A stretch of 64,000 bases of DNA from Piper betle (Eukaryota > Streptophyta > Magnoliopsida > Piperales > Piperaceae). Shown one piece after another: positions 33,256 through 46,844 of the stretch (position 1 is the first letter of the stretch; every line of letters starts with the position of its first letter). The stretch is from positions 1-64,000 of the forward strand of contig JAURVB010014026.1 of assembly GCA_033002965.1 (NCBI GenBank), written 5' to 3'. The notes under the pieces were generated by a model that saw only the letters and a list, made by a program, of their open reading frames with translations, was not told the origin of the DNA and ran no database searches. The position numbers were made by a program, and so were the translations under genes.

Positions 33256-35095
33256 AAGAATGGAACATATGGCAGGCAACTTTTGAAGAAGAAACAAGTT
33301 TGTTGCTTGGAATCAGCATATGATATAACCTCACCCATTGCCATGGAAAAGCATTTGTCACCTCATTAATTCTTCAAGAATTCTGTTTCTTGTTGCACTT
33401 ATGTAACATGAACTTGAGTTGGAGGAGAATGATATCCTCCTCTAAACATCTTTTAAGATTACGAGCGACTAGCAATTTATTGTCCATACTGAGCTTTGTT
33501 GAATTTCTTGCTTCATAGGCGAACATGGATCCTCCAATGAACACTCAAATTTCCCTCATTTGGTCTTCGTTTATTTCCTCTCATTATTTTATTTTACCAG
33601 TAATTGTTTCTTTCTTTACGAATAATTTATTGTTAGGTGTTTATTTATCATAAAAATCTATATGCACGAGTGTTGGCAGCTTGAAGTGTTGAAGCTTATG
33701 TAGAATGAAAAATAATCTGCTCGAAGGTCTTACAGCCACCCAATTAATAAATAGGGAATCATATATAGGATGACCATTTATTCTTAAAATAATAAAATTG
33801 TCAGAAAGATATTTATTAGGTGGGTGATTTGCTTAAGTTTTTCTTGTGAACATATGCAGTAGTTTTTTTTCTCAGACCAAAAAGAGTAAAATAGTCGAGA
33901 CAAAAATTATCTCAAACTAATTAAGTGGAATTAAATTGAGAAGAGAAAAATATTGACGATCCACAAAAAGATTCACATTCCCTTAAATAATTAATTTTAT
34001 ATTTAATAAAGTCAAATAAATAAATTTTAACCAAAAAGAATTTATCATAACCAAAATCAAAATTTGCGCAGGACATATATTCAAATCACAAACAATCCAC
34101 AAAATAAACCCGTCGAGTGCCAACAAAAATATTTCAATGTTCTTTAATCTTGTAAAGTCGAATTTATCAAGACTGGAGAAAAATAGTGAATTTCGTTTGC
34201 GATACATGGCGAGAGTCCTCAGCTATTGCTGCAATATTAGATAGTAGTAATAGCTATTTTAAATTTTCAAATTTATTTTTACGATTAATTAAGGTAAATA
34301 CGTGAGTTTATCCAAATGAGGCAATGCACATTTTGTCCAAAGATTTGTTTTATTTCTCCACTTTGAAATCCACTGCCTGGTCCGGATTGGGCTCCGACAG
34401 TGGCCGTGGTCTGTCTTGACCGAAACAAGAATCTTAGATTTAAATGAACGGTTTTAGGCCAGAGCCAGGATCAAACCGGGCTAAGCATCACATTTTTTAT
34501 ATTAAGGTAATTATCAATATATAAAAGATCTAATTTTTGAGCCGTACATGCACATGAGTGATTGTTGCTAGTTTGGTCTGCCTTGTATATTGTCTGCATC
34601 TACTAGACTATGGAATTTTTTACCAACATTATAATATTAAAAAAAAACATTGGAAGTTAGGAACCGATTGTTAATATGCAATAGAGAATAGTAGTTTTGA
34701 AATTAGGAGGTGCCATGTCTTACAAGTGGACAATTAGTCAACATTTAGAATTAGTGGGAGCCAATGTTATTCTCTGCAACTTTTATATATCGAGATATTA
34801 TTTTACTGTGTTTTCCACAGACTGAAAGATAAAGTTCCTCACTCGTCAAAACACTACACATTCCGGTCCTTAATTTCCAAGTTTCCATGCGCCCAAACCA
34901 GACAAATATACGTGAGCTACCTCCCTCAATGAATGTCAGCGATAATCACCCACCTTTCAATATTTTTCTAAATAGACACAACAATTTCATCCCCATATAC
35001 ATCGCTTAGTGGTTTGTGAGACATGAATTAATTAAGGACCAAAAATTTGCATGCATGTATCATTCCAATGAAATTTATGCAACCACCAACGTTGT
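33256..35095. other. AT-rich intergenic region, no gene recognised
   Basis: The part at 33839-33960 matches 60356-60480 downstream of copy D, marking the right limit of the duplicated unit. Beyond that no ORF, repeat or RNA gene was recognised. Confidence 0.45.
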
Positions 35096-36765
35096 GGGGC
35101 AGATAATTAGGTTGATGAAGGACGTGCAGACCAAATGAATTGCAAATGTTCAACAAACGTCCAAGTTTTTTTCTGATCACCTGAGCCCCTCATAACCTTG
35201 CCTTGGAATCTCGCTCTCTTGCTGTTGTGCCCTGTCCAAGGAGGAAGCCACTGCCACAACTGTTTTGCTACTGCTTGGAAAAGGAAGCTCCACCGTCCCT
35301 GTTTGTGACCAATTCCGTGGAAGGTACTTCTCCCTAGGAGCCGAGAAGTCTCACCGTGAAGCGCCCCTCCGGTCCCCATCCTCGTTGCCGTGAAGTCCAC
35401 GACCATGTTCGAATAAGGAGTTACTGCCGGAGTTGAGAAGAGAAAAAGTTGGCCCATACTCTGCCGAGTGGAGGAGCACCGCTGAGGGGCTATCACAAGA
35501 ACCTTAACATTGCTGCCATGGGCATCCAGCCGGAGCCGATCGGGCAAGAGAGGAGACGTTATTGTTGGTGTTGCCGTTTGCCAAGAGGAGGAGCCTTCGC
35601 TTGCCGCTACTGCCGTGGACGCTGGACCTTGCTGCGGCCAAAGCCTTATTGTGAAGCACCTACACCCATCATGTTTCTGCTCAAAAGAGTCCCACCGCCT
35701 TGCTGAAAACTGCTGGAGTTTGTTGTAACAAGGCTTTGAATCCACTGCTCATCCGCTCTTGTTGTTAGGAGCCTCGTCCATGGAAGGAACCTACCACTGC
35801 AATTGCAGCTTGGCCGAGGAGCAAGGTTGCCGTCGGAGTTACGCCGAGGTCTCGCTGGAGTCTAACCATGTTGCTGACCCGTTAAAGAGTTGTCGTCCAT
35901 TGCCTGCTTTGCCAAAGAAAGGAGTTGGTCAACGTGTTGCATTCTGTTTTGTTGCCCTCACCGGAGCCCTGTTTGAAGCCTCGTTGCTGCACCATCACGA
36001 AGTAGGAGGCGCAGCCTTGTCTCACTGCCACCAAGCCATCAGTCATTGCTGCTCATTGCCTTGCCGCATTGGAGTTGTTACATCGTGGAGACTACCCTGC
36101 TGACATCACCGGAGGCAAGAAGTCGACGAGCTTGTCTATTCATCTCCGTGTAGCCGTCCTTGCCAAGGAGCTTCTGATCCCACGTTGCCGAAGAGGAAAA
36201 AGCTGGTGTCCTTTGCTGTGAGGCTCCTTGTCACTGCTACTCACTGTGTGGAAGGAAGAACTGTTTGCTATGAAGCTGCCAAGGAGTCGAGTGGCCGCTT
36301 CCGTGGACGCCAAAGACCAGTCTTGGAGCATTGCTGTTGACCGAAGGTAGGCTTAAAGAGTTGCCTTACTCCGAGATGAGGGAGTCCAGCCTCGTGCGCT
36401 GTCATAACCGCCGCTTGGAGCTTTGCCGTTGCCATATCGTCGTCATTCATTGATAATTGAGGAGAGGAGGGTCACTGTTATTGCCGCCATTCATTGATTT
36501 GGAGGGTTGCTGCCTGAAATCTTGTTGCCGGTTTGAAGTCTCGTCACTTTGAAGTATTGGAGCATTGTCGCTAGCAGCCTTACCGTCTGCTGCCCGGAGT
36601 TCGTGGATGCCGGAGAAGAATATGGCTGGCGGTGGAAGTGGAAGAAGGAGAAGAATTGAAAGAGCCCATTTTGCACGGGATTTGCTCACTTTGCATGAGA
36701 CTGCTATATCCACGTTCAAAGTGTCGGAGTCGATGGTCATTTGTTAGGTTGTGATAAAGGTCCAT
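35096..36765. other. GC-richer block of unknown origin
   Basis: Base composition shifts sharply to near-balanced GC. TTGCCG, TTGCTG and GGAGTT words recur throughout. ORFs up to 212 codons exist (35107-35745, minus), but with overlapping ORFs in several frames and no recognisable motif they look like by-products of composition. No LTR or target duplication was found. It may be the remnant of a retroelement or transferred sequence. Confidence 0.4.
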
Positions 36766-37444
36766 TAAATACACAAGACTTAATTAAAGCCCACCAATTT
36801 TGGAGTGAATTTCAACTAAACCGACCCAAATTGGTCCGGTTTGAGAATTATTCAATATAAAAAATATTTAATGACTTTCCCTACCCGTGATAAAAATGAA
36901 ATTTACTACCTCACCGTTTCCTAAAAATTTGGACACAATAGTAGAGTCAATTTGAAGATTTAAAGACAGAAGAAGACAAAATAGGACGTTGGAGTCAAAT
37001 TTATCAAAAAGCAGGTCAATTAAAAAAATAATAAGAATTTACTATTTTACATAAAGCTTAAAATTAAAAAAAATAGTAAAATTTTGTTTACCAAATTATC
37101 ATGAAATGACTTAAAGATTCATGTTGAATTATAAAGAACCATATAAAAAATTTTATGTGTTGTACCTCTCTAATGACACTTTATATTTATTTTATTCGTA
37201 CAATTTCTTCGCACACTATAAGGTTGCCACGGTTCTACCAAACCCGTCAATTCAACTCGATGTAAAGTGAAGCAATTTTGCCGTCGAATACTAGGTTAAT
37301 TAAATAATGTATTTTAGAATTATTTATTTATTTTTGTGGAAAAGCTTGAATTAATTACTTGGGCTTGGCGATGCAGAGGAAAGAAAGTGAGATAGTTTAT
37401 GAGTCTAGGCGACCGCATACGGCATGGAATCTTAGTCCCACTCA
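36766..37444. other. AT-rich intergenic sequence, no gene seen
   Basis: No conserved ORF; leads into repeat X upstream of copy D. Confidence 0.4.
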
Positions 37445-38605
37445 ATATTGTAGAACGTATCTTAACCCTTTAGCATTATAATAATTCTTTCGTAGACGAC
37501 TTTCCATTTTCTAATGGTCGTGAGTTGAGGCAAGAGTATCGAACTATATATATTTGGTGGCTCCCGTTTAAAGTTGTTTAAAGTTATAAAGGAGTTTATC
37601 CCTTTACATAAATTGCAAATATTGGACGGTGAGCAAAAGCAAAATAGGGAGTTTTAGCCTTTTAATTAGTGATATATGTATGTTTTAATTATAATTTTAA
37701 GAGCCTTATATATACGAGTTACAACTTATAATTTATATAAACTACAATATTTATTTGGAGTAATTTAATGAGTCCCATTACTCAAGATTTAAATAAATAA
37801 ATAAAAAATAAAAAATAAAGACATCTATAAGTTTTCTACCCAATCTAATATTTTTTGCCCTTTCATCTTAATTATAAAAATAATTATAATAAAAATTAAT
37901 CACAAAATATCTTTAGTCTAGTGCATCTTTAAAATTTTAAAAGTAGGTCATATATTGATGCCAAAATAAAATAAAATTTTATCAACATCTTGATTATAAA
38001 CTCTACTTTCCATACATCTAAATCTCAATATATGAAACCCATTAAAAAAAGTTTAAATTAAATATATAGCACATATAAACTATATGGTATATAATTTATT
38101 TTAATTTTTTCCTAATTTTAAATATGGAATCAAACCATGTCTACTATATACTTTATCATGATGGTTTTTTTTCGCTCTTATCACATTTCGGCCTTTTACT
38201 AACGCATAATTAATCCCTACATCTCTCCACCCGTCCACCTCTCTAATTAATCCTCTTACATCTCCAACTCTATAATTCACATTGTAACAATCCCTCTAAT
38301 TAATCTCCTTACATCTACAACTCTCTAACTCGACTCCTAATAATCCATCATATCTCCAACACTCTACTTCACACTTAATTGCCAAAACCTTTTCACTTTC
38401 GTCTCCTATTTGCCCAAAATTCTTCCCTTCAACAAATATTTACTTTTAATTATTTTAAAAAATATTTTTAACACATAATATATTAATATTTAATGTTAAA
38501 ATTTCTTTATATAATTTTTTTTGATAATTTCAAATTAATTGCAATGAGTATATTGAAAATAAAAAAAATTAATGTACACTTTAGTTAATTACATAAAATT
38601 TAGTG
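37445..38605 (+). repeat. Repeat X, copy 3, upstream of copy D
   Basis: A diverged full-length match to 1465-2545, with small insertions such as an extra 45 bases near 37490 and a tract near 37790. It lies before, not inside, the gene here. Confidence 0.65.
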
Positions 38606-39237
38606 TTAGGGACTTTAAAGAAGGAAAGGATATTTATAATAAGTGTTACTTACCTTTATTAATCTAAAAATTAGCCCAAAGAATAAAGATTTCTTATTAG
38701 CCAATATACAAGGCACAAAAACCATCAACGACCTATATAGAATAAACCCAACAATCACCCCTTTACACATCCACCGAACCCAAAACTATCACCATCTTAC
38801 ATTCTCCCCATCATCAGACGGAACCTACATTATCATCGCCTGAAAATCTACTAACTCTCCTTTGGGTTTGTCATTGAGAAATAATATCAAGTCTAGAAAA
38901 GATTAGAAATTGTTTAGCAGCATATATACAAGCAAATTCCATTTAAAGGCAACTTGTACAATACAGATACTGTGAGGCCACTCACCTATACCTTTTGCCT
39001 TCTTTATCTTCATAATGGAACTTCTCATAGTGCAACAAAGAAAGTAGATCAATTCGCTTATGGCCATTTAATATAAACCTGAAAGTTTACGGCATCCCAG
39101 CGGATTATAATTTACACAAGTGAATAGACAAAGCAAATGGGAAAGTATATATGAATGAAGAGACAAAAGTAGCAAGCAATCCATGTATCATTAGAAGACG
39201 CAAAGAATAATAGCACTCAAGCATACATATAAATAGC
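38606..39237 (+). repeat. Upstream (promoter) repeat of array copy D
   Basis: 38606-38860 matches 7600-7860 and the rest matches the shared promoter repeat, with a deletion near 38975. Confidence 0.65.
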
Positions 39238-39245
39238 TGTGAGAG
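39238..39245 (+). promoter_or_regulatory. TATA box of copy D
   Basis: TATAAATA at the conserved position before the ATG at 39298. Confidence 0.55.
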
Positions 39246-41984
39246 TTGGACTCACAATTTTAAAACCAAGCACTCCAAAAAAAATTACACCTCCAGTATG
39301 AGCCCTTCCACACAAGCCCCATCGGCCAATGATGTGTTTGATGAGAAGTCCATATTCAAACACGCCATGGCTGGGAACTGAAAGGACCTGGTTACACATT
39401 TCAAGAAGCCAGATTTTGAGCAGGATAAGAAAATAACCAAGGCTGAGGACACCATCCTTCACATGACTGTCAACAGTGGGAATAAATCAGACACGAAGAA
39501 GCTTGTTGACGGCATCGGGAAGGTGAGGGTGCTCAGGGCGACCAACAAGAAGAAGAACACACCCCTGCACTTGGCCGCTGCCCTGGGCTACAAGGACCTC
39601 TGTGAGTACATGATTGAGGCGGAGAAGAAGAAGAAAATACCTGTCGACGACAAAGAAGTTGAGCTGATTAAGTCACGTAATGTGGTCGGTGAAACACCCT
39701 TCTTCAGATCTGTTTTTCATGGCCGGCGGGAAGTGTTTGAATACTTTCTCAGCATTATTCTGCTTCTTTACCCTTCCGATGATGAGCGTATGGTACTGTG
39801 TAGAAGGGAAGATGGAGAAACCATTCTCCACTGCAGCATTGCCTATGAGTTCTTTGGTACAATCTTTCTCATTCACATATACTGTCTGTTCAGACAAAAC
39901 TGCCTAATGCACATGTACACTGTTAATGTCATTTTTTTATTATACATGAGTCACACGTTTAGTAAACACTATACACTATATATAAAAACTCAGCTCTTAT
40001 AACCCTAAATGTTGTAGATGAATTTCATACGTAGATACCAACCAAACACTTTTAATCTTTGACCATTGTTCATGACAAGATAATTCTCTTTATATATAGA
40101 AATTTTATGCTATCCTCTTCACTTAAAAAAAAATCATTTGACTTCCTGCAGATTTGGCATTGGCTATAGTACGTCATTTCCCATTTCTTACAAATGCACG
40201 CAATGAGAAGGGTTTAACGCCATTGCAAGTGCTAGCAAATCACCCTTCAGTATTCAAAAGTGGCAGTCACCTCAAAGGAACAGACAATCTCATTTATTTC
40301 TGTAAGCAAGCATAAATCTCTCTGCTCATTTGTAAACATGCACAAGTAAAGAGAACAAGAGCCCTCTATAGCATTCATACTGACGTCTTAACACAACCTT
40401 GTTCTTTTGCGTTCTAATGATATGAGAGGACTTTATAGATGCAAATTCAAGTATGATACCTTGTATGCCAAAAATCATCATTAATTCACATACCCTAGGT
40501 GATGTCTTTAAAAGCCATGGGCTGTGAAATCTTATCCTGAATTCTGACTATTTCAACAACGATGTCATGTAGTGTGAAATCTAATCCTGCTGATCATTCC
40601 AACAAGGATAGGTTGAATACTCATGAGAAGTCAAATTGATATTTCTAGAATACATGTCCTACTATTTTGGCCGTTTAAAATAAAGAAGCAGATTTCCTTG
40701 AATAAGTGATCATTTCTATCAATGTTTGTACATTGTCAGGCCAAACCAAGACAACAAAGAAGGATTGGCATCATGAAGGACATCTAACCATTAAAAGTCT
40801 TGCCATTTGTAATCACATATATCCTAATTTAGGATCCATATTCTCAACATGTTTTGAGTATTAGGTGGAAGAAAAAGAAGAAGATTTCATTGAATGAGTA
40901 CAAAAAACATTGAGCAGTACTAATCATGTTTCTACCTATGAAAATAATGGCATCATGTTCTAAACAATAGTATGATTGAGATTTATTAATATGCACCTCT
41001 TATTATGAGTTTAAATCAATCGTTTTCTTTGGATGATCTTAGCTCTATTCTCTAAACACGTGGCTTCTCAATCGGATGCAGGTACATGGGTTGATCCACT
41101 TGTGGTTGGGTCCCTCCAAAAAGAGTTCAAGGGAGATGAAATTGATGATACCAGTAATTCATTTCTACCGAAAAACTATGAGACACTTGCAAAAATTTTC
41201 AGAGGCATAATAAGAATTTTTTTGAGTATAACTATCTAACCTCTTCCAGTTCTTTGCTACAATATCTGAATTTGAGAAATGAAAATGGCCAAAAGGAGGA
41301 AAACATTCCAGTAGAACATACAAAACAGAGATGGAAGAAATTAGAAAAAATAGAACTTAGAAAAATTACCTAAATAATTGTTCTTGAAATGATCTAGAAA
41401 ATATTATCAAGGTGCATTGTTATCAGTATTAGGCTATTTCGTTTACTACAAATCCCACACTGCAGACACATGGATAATCTAACATCAAATATGCAACTAA
41501 ATTGTTGGCCTTAAACTAAAAAAACCATTTCATCAAGGGCATTATGAAAGGTTTTCTTTTTAGATAATAAGTATCTTGGTTCCCTGTCATAAGTATTCCT
41601 TTACCTAAGGTCATTTTCCTCTCATAGTTTTATACTATACGCAATTGAGATGATAAAATTATGAGTGCTCAAGTTCATTATTTATGCAATAATTTTCTAC
41701 TTGCAGCAAAAAATTCTAGTCAGAAACACCAACAAAGTGACCTTAATGGTGAGTTCCAATTTTGTTTTGTAAATTGGAAGGTAATTTCTTTTGCAATACC
41801 CAGTTACGTCCACCTCAGCCACACCTTCATGCAAAATATAAACAACATTGTGATTAAAGACAATTACATAAATTAATCTCATTCAACACTCAAGTCATGA
41901 ATGCCTATCCAATGATTTGAAAAAGTAAATGCTCTCAATGAGGCTAAAACATTGTCTTATTTCCCCAGCACCCATCCTCGGAGG

Positions 41985-43140
41985 GTTGTTCATTTCAATT
42001 TTTATTGTTACAGGTCTAACAAATCAAACTCAGCCAATCCATATAGATTCTGAAGGTAAAATGCTGCCTATACATAAAAAAGTATGTTTGTTTTCATTTC
42101 AAAGCTCTGTGTAAAGCTGATTCTTTGGTTTGACTTAACTTCAAAAGACTTGCCAAGTAAATTATACATTATTATCTTAAGATATTACAAACTATAAACA
42201 TATGATATAATGGCATTCTAACTTTATTCAAGCCTATTTTTTTTCTAATTTTACATTTCTCTTAAACTCTGTTCCACTATATTATTTTTTATCAACTTGT
42301 GTACTCTTGTAAACTAAGTCTAGTCAACCTATTTTCATAAAGCTTTTAACACCTTCACAATTACCCTAGTTATTACCTAGTGTTAAAAACATAATAAGTA
42401 TAAACAAAAATTCTGTACCCGAGTGAAGTACCATAGTTATACTTTCATGGTGGTCCTATGATCACATCAAAAAGTTTACTTTTGTTTAAATTTTTCGTTT
42501 TTACACCTTTAAAACTTACTTACGGGGACAATCTAGATATAATACACACATATTAAAAAAAGATCTGCTTACAGTATGAACTTGCAACATATTGATCAAA
42601 GCACAACACAACATTGGTCAATGATTGTTACTTATAAGAAAACCAATAGAAATAAATCATATAGATCGGGAAGACTATACAAATGTTAGCATGTCTATAT
42701 TCTTATCACTGATTATGTTTCAAGTGGTTTTAAACACTCCATAGGATAAATGTAATTACTAAAACTTAATGAAACCTAGTGGTTAGCTTTCTTGATAGCT
42801 CACAAGTTATAGCCAAGGTGAGTAGAACATGACATACAACATCAGGAATCAGTTCTTAAAACACCACAAAATCAGGAAGGTACAAAAACGCAATAAAAAT
42901 TGAGTTAGTATTTTATATTAAGATTAAGTTACAAATACATCAGTTTTAAATATTTAAACCAACTCACGAAAGAAATTGTGTATAGATATAGAAATTGTGT
43001 ATAGATATTAGTTGCTCAAATCAATCTTACTATTGAACAACCTTTAACTCAAAATAAAACTTTAAACCAAACCTGACAAAGGAAACACAAATGCAAATAG
43101 AGAAAAACACGACAAGTCCTAGTTCACTTGAAAAACAAAG
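41985..43140 (+). repeat. Misplaced duplicate of the exon 9 region of copy D
   Basis: Matches 54628-55775 (exon 9 and intron 9) closely but lies between exons 4 and 5. About 95 bases of host intron are repeated on its two sides (41890-41985 and 43142-43235). The pattern fits a patch copied in from the downstream part of the gene, with a short overlap duplicated at the join. Confidence 0.75.
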
Positions 43141-44056
43141 CCATGATGCTTATCCAATGATTTGAAAAAGTAAATGCTCTCAATGAGGCTAAAACATTGT
43201 CTTATTTCCCCAGCACCCATCCTTGGAGGGTTGTGTTAGCTAGTAATGCTAATACACAACATAAAAACTTGCTACTTTGTTTATTCATTGGATAACTTGC
43301 CACTAGCTAAGTTGATGCACTCTCTTTGTTTTACCTGTGTGCACAATTGCAGAGTTTCTTGGAGATCAAAGAATTAAGGACTTGCAAGGACAAAAAGTCC
43401 TCAGGCCAGGTATTCAATTGATTTTTGTCAATAAGAACTTCAAGGACAGTGTGGATTCTGGCACCGTTTTTTTCCTATTTTTTAATTAATAAACTGGAAA
43501 ATTTTTTCCCCTTGTTACATTTCAGTCTTCACTTACATGCTTTTTGTATAAACACAAGTTTCTACCATGCTTGATTTCACAAGGTCTATTTCAATGATAA
43601 TCATTTTGAAAAGTTTGACCTCCATATTCACAGTTGTTTGAATTTTTTTAAAAATCATTACATTAATGTCAGGATACTATTTATTCATTTAATTGCTAGC
43701 TTTTGTTGTTTTATTGTTATTTTGTTGTTTAAAATGTTCTCATCTGACTTGATTCAACATTTGATTGCAACAGGAATAACTTTAACTCGTATCCCTATAG
43801 ACAGCCAAGGTAACCAAGCATATGCACCACGTAGCATTTATTTCAAAACAAATTAAGCTGTCAGTAAGGTTTGTTTGTGTCGTATCGCATGGACCTCATA
43901 ATTTCCTTGTAATTTTCTATTTGTCCATTATTATGTAGTTTGTTGAAAGAATGAACAGGAGAACCTTCTCACTGCAGATTTTCCTTATAGTCGCACCAGG
44001 AATTGATGGTGAAATACTCAGCTGTAACCTTATAACAAAGTATGAGATAAGGTCTA

Positions 44057-44288
44057 ACTTAATAAGGGGTATTCATTCTAGGATCTTTGTGGTTGAAATG
44101 ATTAACTAATTTAAGCAGCTAGGCGATGCCGTCATGGCTGTAAGACCTTAAGAGAGCTTGGTACTACGACTTGTGTTCATATTTTGTGCATACAGGGCCT
44201 AAGTTGGAGCTACATGAGCTTGGTATAGGCGGTAAGAAAAGAAAAAATTAATCGATCTTCATAATAAAATATATATATATATATGTGT
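44057..44288 (+). repeat. Long flank duplication at the virus insertion, left copy
   Basis: 232 bp identical by eye to 53790-54022, including exon 7, ending in an (AT)n tract. Far longer than an integrase target duplication, so it points to repair-driven integration. Confidence 0.85.
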
Positions 44289-46119
44289 TCTCAGTGCATT
44301 TATATGCTATGACATGGCCTAAAAAGTTTCTCTGTAATGTGTAACCTTTAGGTTCTTTCTTGTGTGCAACATCTTGTTCATAATGGGCCTGAAGCTCATC
44401 ATTTGTGAAGTATTGGGCTATGTCACGGTCCATGTAGACATAATCCATGTTTAGGTTATCTGAAACTACGCTCATTCTTGTCTCTAGAATAGTATTCGCT
44501 ATGTCTAGGAGCGTCAAGTTCGGATTTGATTGATTCTGTTTCATCGTCTGAAACAGTTTCTCTCGTGTATTCAGAGAATCTGACATGGATGGTATTGTCA
44601 GGTTCAATGAACAAGTGATGTTGTGTAGGAACACTAATCTCAGAAGGAGGCCTGAGATTGAATGACCATTCTGTGTTTTCAAGCACAGAGTTCATTGACT
44701 GTGGTTGTAGAAAACTTACCCCGTGAGAGGAGAGTGAGTCTACAATGTTATTTATATTAACTATGTACTTATGGTTCATGTTATTAGATGTTCTTCCCAT
44801 AAAAACAATATCAAGCTGTATATTGTTTCCTGAGAAGTTATCGTAACCCTGTGTTTTAACAAGTATTTTAATATACTTGCTAAAATCTTTTATCAACATG
44901 GAGAAATTAGGACTGATGTAAACAATTCCCATGTTGTTGTTCATGTCGCATTCTATTAGGCTCATAATAGCCTGCTTAAGGTTTGAAAACCTGTCGTCGT
45001 AGAGGATTAGAAAAACCTTTCCTCCGTTTTGTTTTCTTGTTAATCCTCTGACACCTATTACAATCATGCCAAGATGAATGTAATTGTGTTGCCGTTGCAA
45101 CAACTGTCGTACAGAAGTTGGACTTATCAAAGCAAGTCTCTCTTCTCTACCAGAAGGTAAATGAAGAGCTTCTGTTCTTTGGTGTCTGTAGATGGAGTTT
45201 CCGTTAAAAACTCTGTTTGTAAAGAGTTGTAGGACTCAAGCTGTCTAATTGTCTGTTAGAGAATATTTCGAGATTGTTATCAATGTCGATAATATCTTCT
45301 AATTCGTGTGAGGCAGAATTATTTGAAGAGCTTCCTCTTCTTATAAATCTGTCTAGCCGGCTTCTAGGTGGCTGTTCTGATCTCAGACTTCTGGGCTGTC
45401 CTATAACTGTTTGTATCGATCTGGACAAATTATTCATTTTAATCGATAATTGTCCCTTTTCCTTCGAACCCTGGAATTTTGTTTCCAAAGTAAAGAATCT
45501 TCTTAACCTTGGGAGGTTCTTCGAGCTTCTTTCCTAATGAAAGATTCTCAAGATTCTTGGTGATGTTTTCCAAAGTTTCGGTTATTTTAGCATTTGATTG
45601 AAGTCTTTCAATCTGTATGCTTAATGCCTGAACTTTGTAATGTAAATCAGCAATCATGGCGATCAAGACATTATTCTGCTGACAATTTAAAATTGTTTGT
45701 CTAGCCGCTGCATCAGGAGGAATGATGTAGCCGTTGTTGTGTTTTTCAGTAGCCATACTTGAAGTATAATCTACTGCGTCCTGGTAGAACTTGTTTTGAA
45801 ATCTAATTTCATCTGTCATTGTTACCAATTCTTTGATTCAAGTATTAACTCTTGGATTCGAGTTATTTCTGAATCAAAATGTTTCTTATTAAGTTCTACC
45901 TGTGTTTTAAGCTGTTCCAAAGAATTCGAGACTGTGCCTCTGTTTCTTTTGGTTTGTTAGACTCAATTAGGTTACTGAGTCTAATTATGTCAAGTTTTAG
46001 GGGCAGATCTGTGAGATTCAGTCCCGAAACAACTTGTCAAGCTTATTTTGAGTTACCTTTTAGGTACTCAACATTTTCGGTCAATTGTTTAATTAGCTTA
46101 TTCTTCTCTCCGATAGAAT
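44289..46119 (-). repeat. Inverted-repeat arm, left (viral ORF1 to movement-protein region, antisense)
   Basis: Reverse complement of about 46162-48000 with only scattered single-base differences and small indels. It includes minus-strand copies of ORF2 (45819-45439, open) and most of the movement protein (45130-44456 open, with a break before it near 45200). Confidence 0.9.
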
Positions 46120-46161
46120 TAGCTATTGTTGTGTTGATATTGTGGTATCTCTTGTTATAGT
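46120..46161 (+). other. 42-nt loop between the viral inverted arms
   Basis: Unpaired centre between GATAGAAT and ATTCTATC. It contains TGGTATC, the first seven bases of the usual tRNA-Met primer site, but the match stops there. Confidence 0.7.
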
Positions 46162-46460
46162 ATTCTATCGGAGAGAAGAATAAGCTAATTAAACAATTGA
46201 CCGAAAATGTTGAGTACCTAAAGGTAACTCAAAATAAGCTTGACAAGTTGTTTCGGGGACTGAATCTCACAGATCTGCCCCTAAAACTTGACATAATTAG
46301 ACTCAGTAACCTAATTGAGTCTAACAAACCAAAAGAAACAGAGGCACAGTCTCGAATTCTTTTGGAACAGCTTAAAACACAGGTAGAACTTAATAAGAAA
46401 CATTTTGATTCAGAAATAACTCGAATCCAAGAGTTAATACTTGAATCAAAGAATTGGTAA
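46161..46460 (+). pseudogene. Viral ORF1, coiled-coil type, without ATG
   Basis: Open from after a TAG near 46158 to TAA at 46458-46460, with no ATG in frame; possible near-cognate starts include the TTG at 46197. The product (about 90 residues, leucine- and lysine-rich with heptad-like spacing near LLEQLKTQVELNKKHF) looks helical and could form a coiled coil. It lies two bases before the ATG of ORF2, the compact spacing seen in badna- and tungroviruses. The true 5' end may be missing. Function unknown; by position comparable to badnavirus ORF1. Confidence 0.55.
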
Positions 46461-46462
46461 CA

Positions 46463-46843
46463 ATGACAGATGAAATTAGATTTCAAAACAAGTTCTACCA
46501 GGACGCAGTAGATTATACTTCAAGTATGGCTACTGAAAAACACAACAACGGCTACATCATTCCTCCTGATGCAGCGGCTAGACAAACAATTTTAAATTGT
46601 CAGCAGAATAATGTCTTGATCGCCATGATTGCTGATTTACATTACAAAGTTCAGGCATTAAGCATACAGATTGAAAGACTTCAATCAAATGCTAAAATAA
46701 CCGAAACTTTGGAAAACATCACCAAGAATCTTGAGAATCTTTCATTAGGAAAGAAGCTCGAAGAACCTCCCAAGGTTAAGAAGATTCTTTACTTTGGAAA
46801 CAAAATTCCAGGGTTCGAAGGAAAAGGGACAATTATCGATTAA
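46463..46843 (+). CDS. Viral ORF2, virion-associated-type small protein
   Basis: 126 codons from ATG 46463 (MTDEIRFQNKFYQDAVDY) to TAA at 46841. A central leucine-rich stretch suggests a coiled coil and the C-terminus is lysine-rich. Size and position match the small virion-associated or nucleic-acid-binding proteins of caulimovirids. It is open in both inverted arms. The next ORF starts one base after its stop. Confidence 0.6.
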   Translation: MTDEIRFQNKFYQDAVDYTSSMATEKHNNGYIIPPDAAARQTILNCQQNNVLIAMIADLHYKVQALSIQIERLQSNAKITETLENITKNLENLSLGKKLEEPPKVKKILYFGNKIPGFEGKGTIID

Positions 46844-46844
46844 A

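Noticed and set aside
35107..35745. 212-codon minus-strand ORF as a gene
   Set aside because: Overlapping ORFs in other frames, biased composition and no recognisable motif make it most likely a by-product of the GC-rich block.
46120..46161. Viral tRNA-Met primer-binding site in the loop
   Set aside because: Only TGGTATC matches; the following bases differ from the expected CAGAGC or AGAGC continuation.
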